Program-made: the position numbers and the translations under genes | NCBI GenBank assembly: GCA_041569895.1 | Contig: JBFFXF010000370.1 | Coordinates: 1-5,845, forward strand | DNA: 5,845 nt | Direction: 5' to 3' | DNA from: JBFFXF01 sp041569895 | Lineage (GTDB): Bacteria; Planctomycetota; UBA8108; JACQVS01 | Shown: positions 5,715 through 5,845 of the stretch, piece by piece | Position numbering within the stretch: the first letter of the stretch is position 1 | Layout: the number at the start of each line of letters is the position of its first letter | The notes under the pieces: model-generated | Seen by the model: only the letters and a program-made list of their open reading frames with translations | What the model was told of the DNA's origin: nothing | The model's database searches: none

Positions 5715-5845
5715 TCAGTCCGCGAAGTCTCTCGGCGGGAGCGGCCCCGTCCAGCCCGGGAACGGGGTCTCGGGGAGGGTCATCTTTCTCTGCGGCGGCG
5801 ACGTGCGGATCGGTGCGCCGTTCGGTCCGCGCTCGATGACGAAGC
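5715..5845 (-). CDS. C-terminal 42 residues of an unidentified protein
   Basis: On the minus strand the frame enters at the right window edge and reads FVIERGPNGAP, then ends in TLPETPFPGWTG and LPPRDFAD before TGA at 5715-5717. The other two minus frames give either a stop within the region or Arg/Pro-rich shadow sequence, so this frame is the believable one. Composition (FVIERG start, Pro-rich tail) fits the end of a real protein but no family is recognisable. LPETP resembles a sortase motif only superficially: there is no Gly at position five, no transmembrane helix and no basic tail. Same strand as the DUF6714-like gene, 98 bases upstream of it. Confidence 0.6.
   Translation of the reverse strand, partial: FVIERGPNGAPIRTSPPQRKMTLPETPFPGWTGPLPPRDFAD

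Noticed and set aside
5715..5845. Sortase LPXTG signal in the partial upstream protein
   Set aside because: Reads LPETP rather than LPXTG, with no following hydrophobic helix or basic tail.

Overview
The window is G+C-rich (about two thirds by eye) with very strong G/C preference at third codon positions. It looks like a Planctomycetota-type genome fragment: a secreted S1-family sulfatase, large secreted proteins of unknown function and TGA as the favoured stop codon. This taxonomic guess rests on gene content only. No rRNA, tRNA, CRISPR array or insertion sequence is visible.

Layout. (1) Minus strand, 1-2373: a secreted sulfatase joined in frame to a C-terminal beta-propeller of the kind found in predicted glycosidases; it is open at the left edge. 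(2) Minus strand, 2438-2767: a 109-residue single-pass membrane protein, 64 bases upstream of the sulfatase and probably co-transcribed with it. (3) 2768-2945: a divergent intergenic region with an A/T-rich island, a weak promoter candidate and a perfect inverted repeat. (4) Plus strand, 2946-4190: a secreted thioredoxin-fold protein whose reading frame contains one in-frame TGA (codon 81), two residues after a Cys in the redox-motif position. The frame then stays open for 333 more codons, and a hairpin fitting the bacterial SECIS rules follows the TGA. I read it as one selenoprotein gene of 414 residues that standard gene calling would split in two. (5) Minus strand, 4204-5616: a 470-residue protein with two copies of a domain that I recognise as DUF6714-like, convergent with the selenoprotein gene (13 bases between stops) and with a good sigma70-like promoter upstream. 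(6) Minus strand, 5715-5845: the last 42 residues of an unidentified protein.

The exported sulfatase/propeller and the exported Trx-like protein would both act outside the cytoplasm. The sulfatase would desulfate a carbohydrate or similar ester, possibly bound by the propeller. The Trx-like protein would do thiol/selenol redox chemistry. No shared pathway is demonstrated: the genes are divergent, and the selenocysteine machinery (selA, selB, selC, selD) lies outside the window. The most interesting item is the in-frame TGA with its hairpin at 3186-3225.
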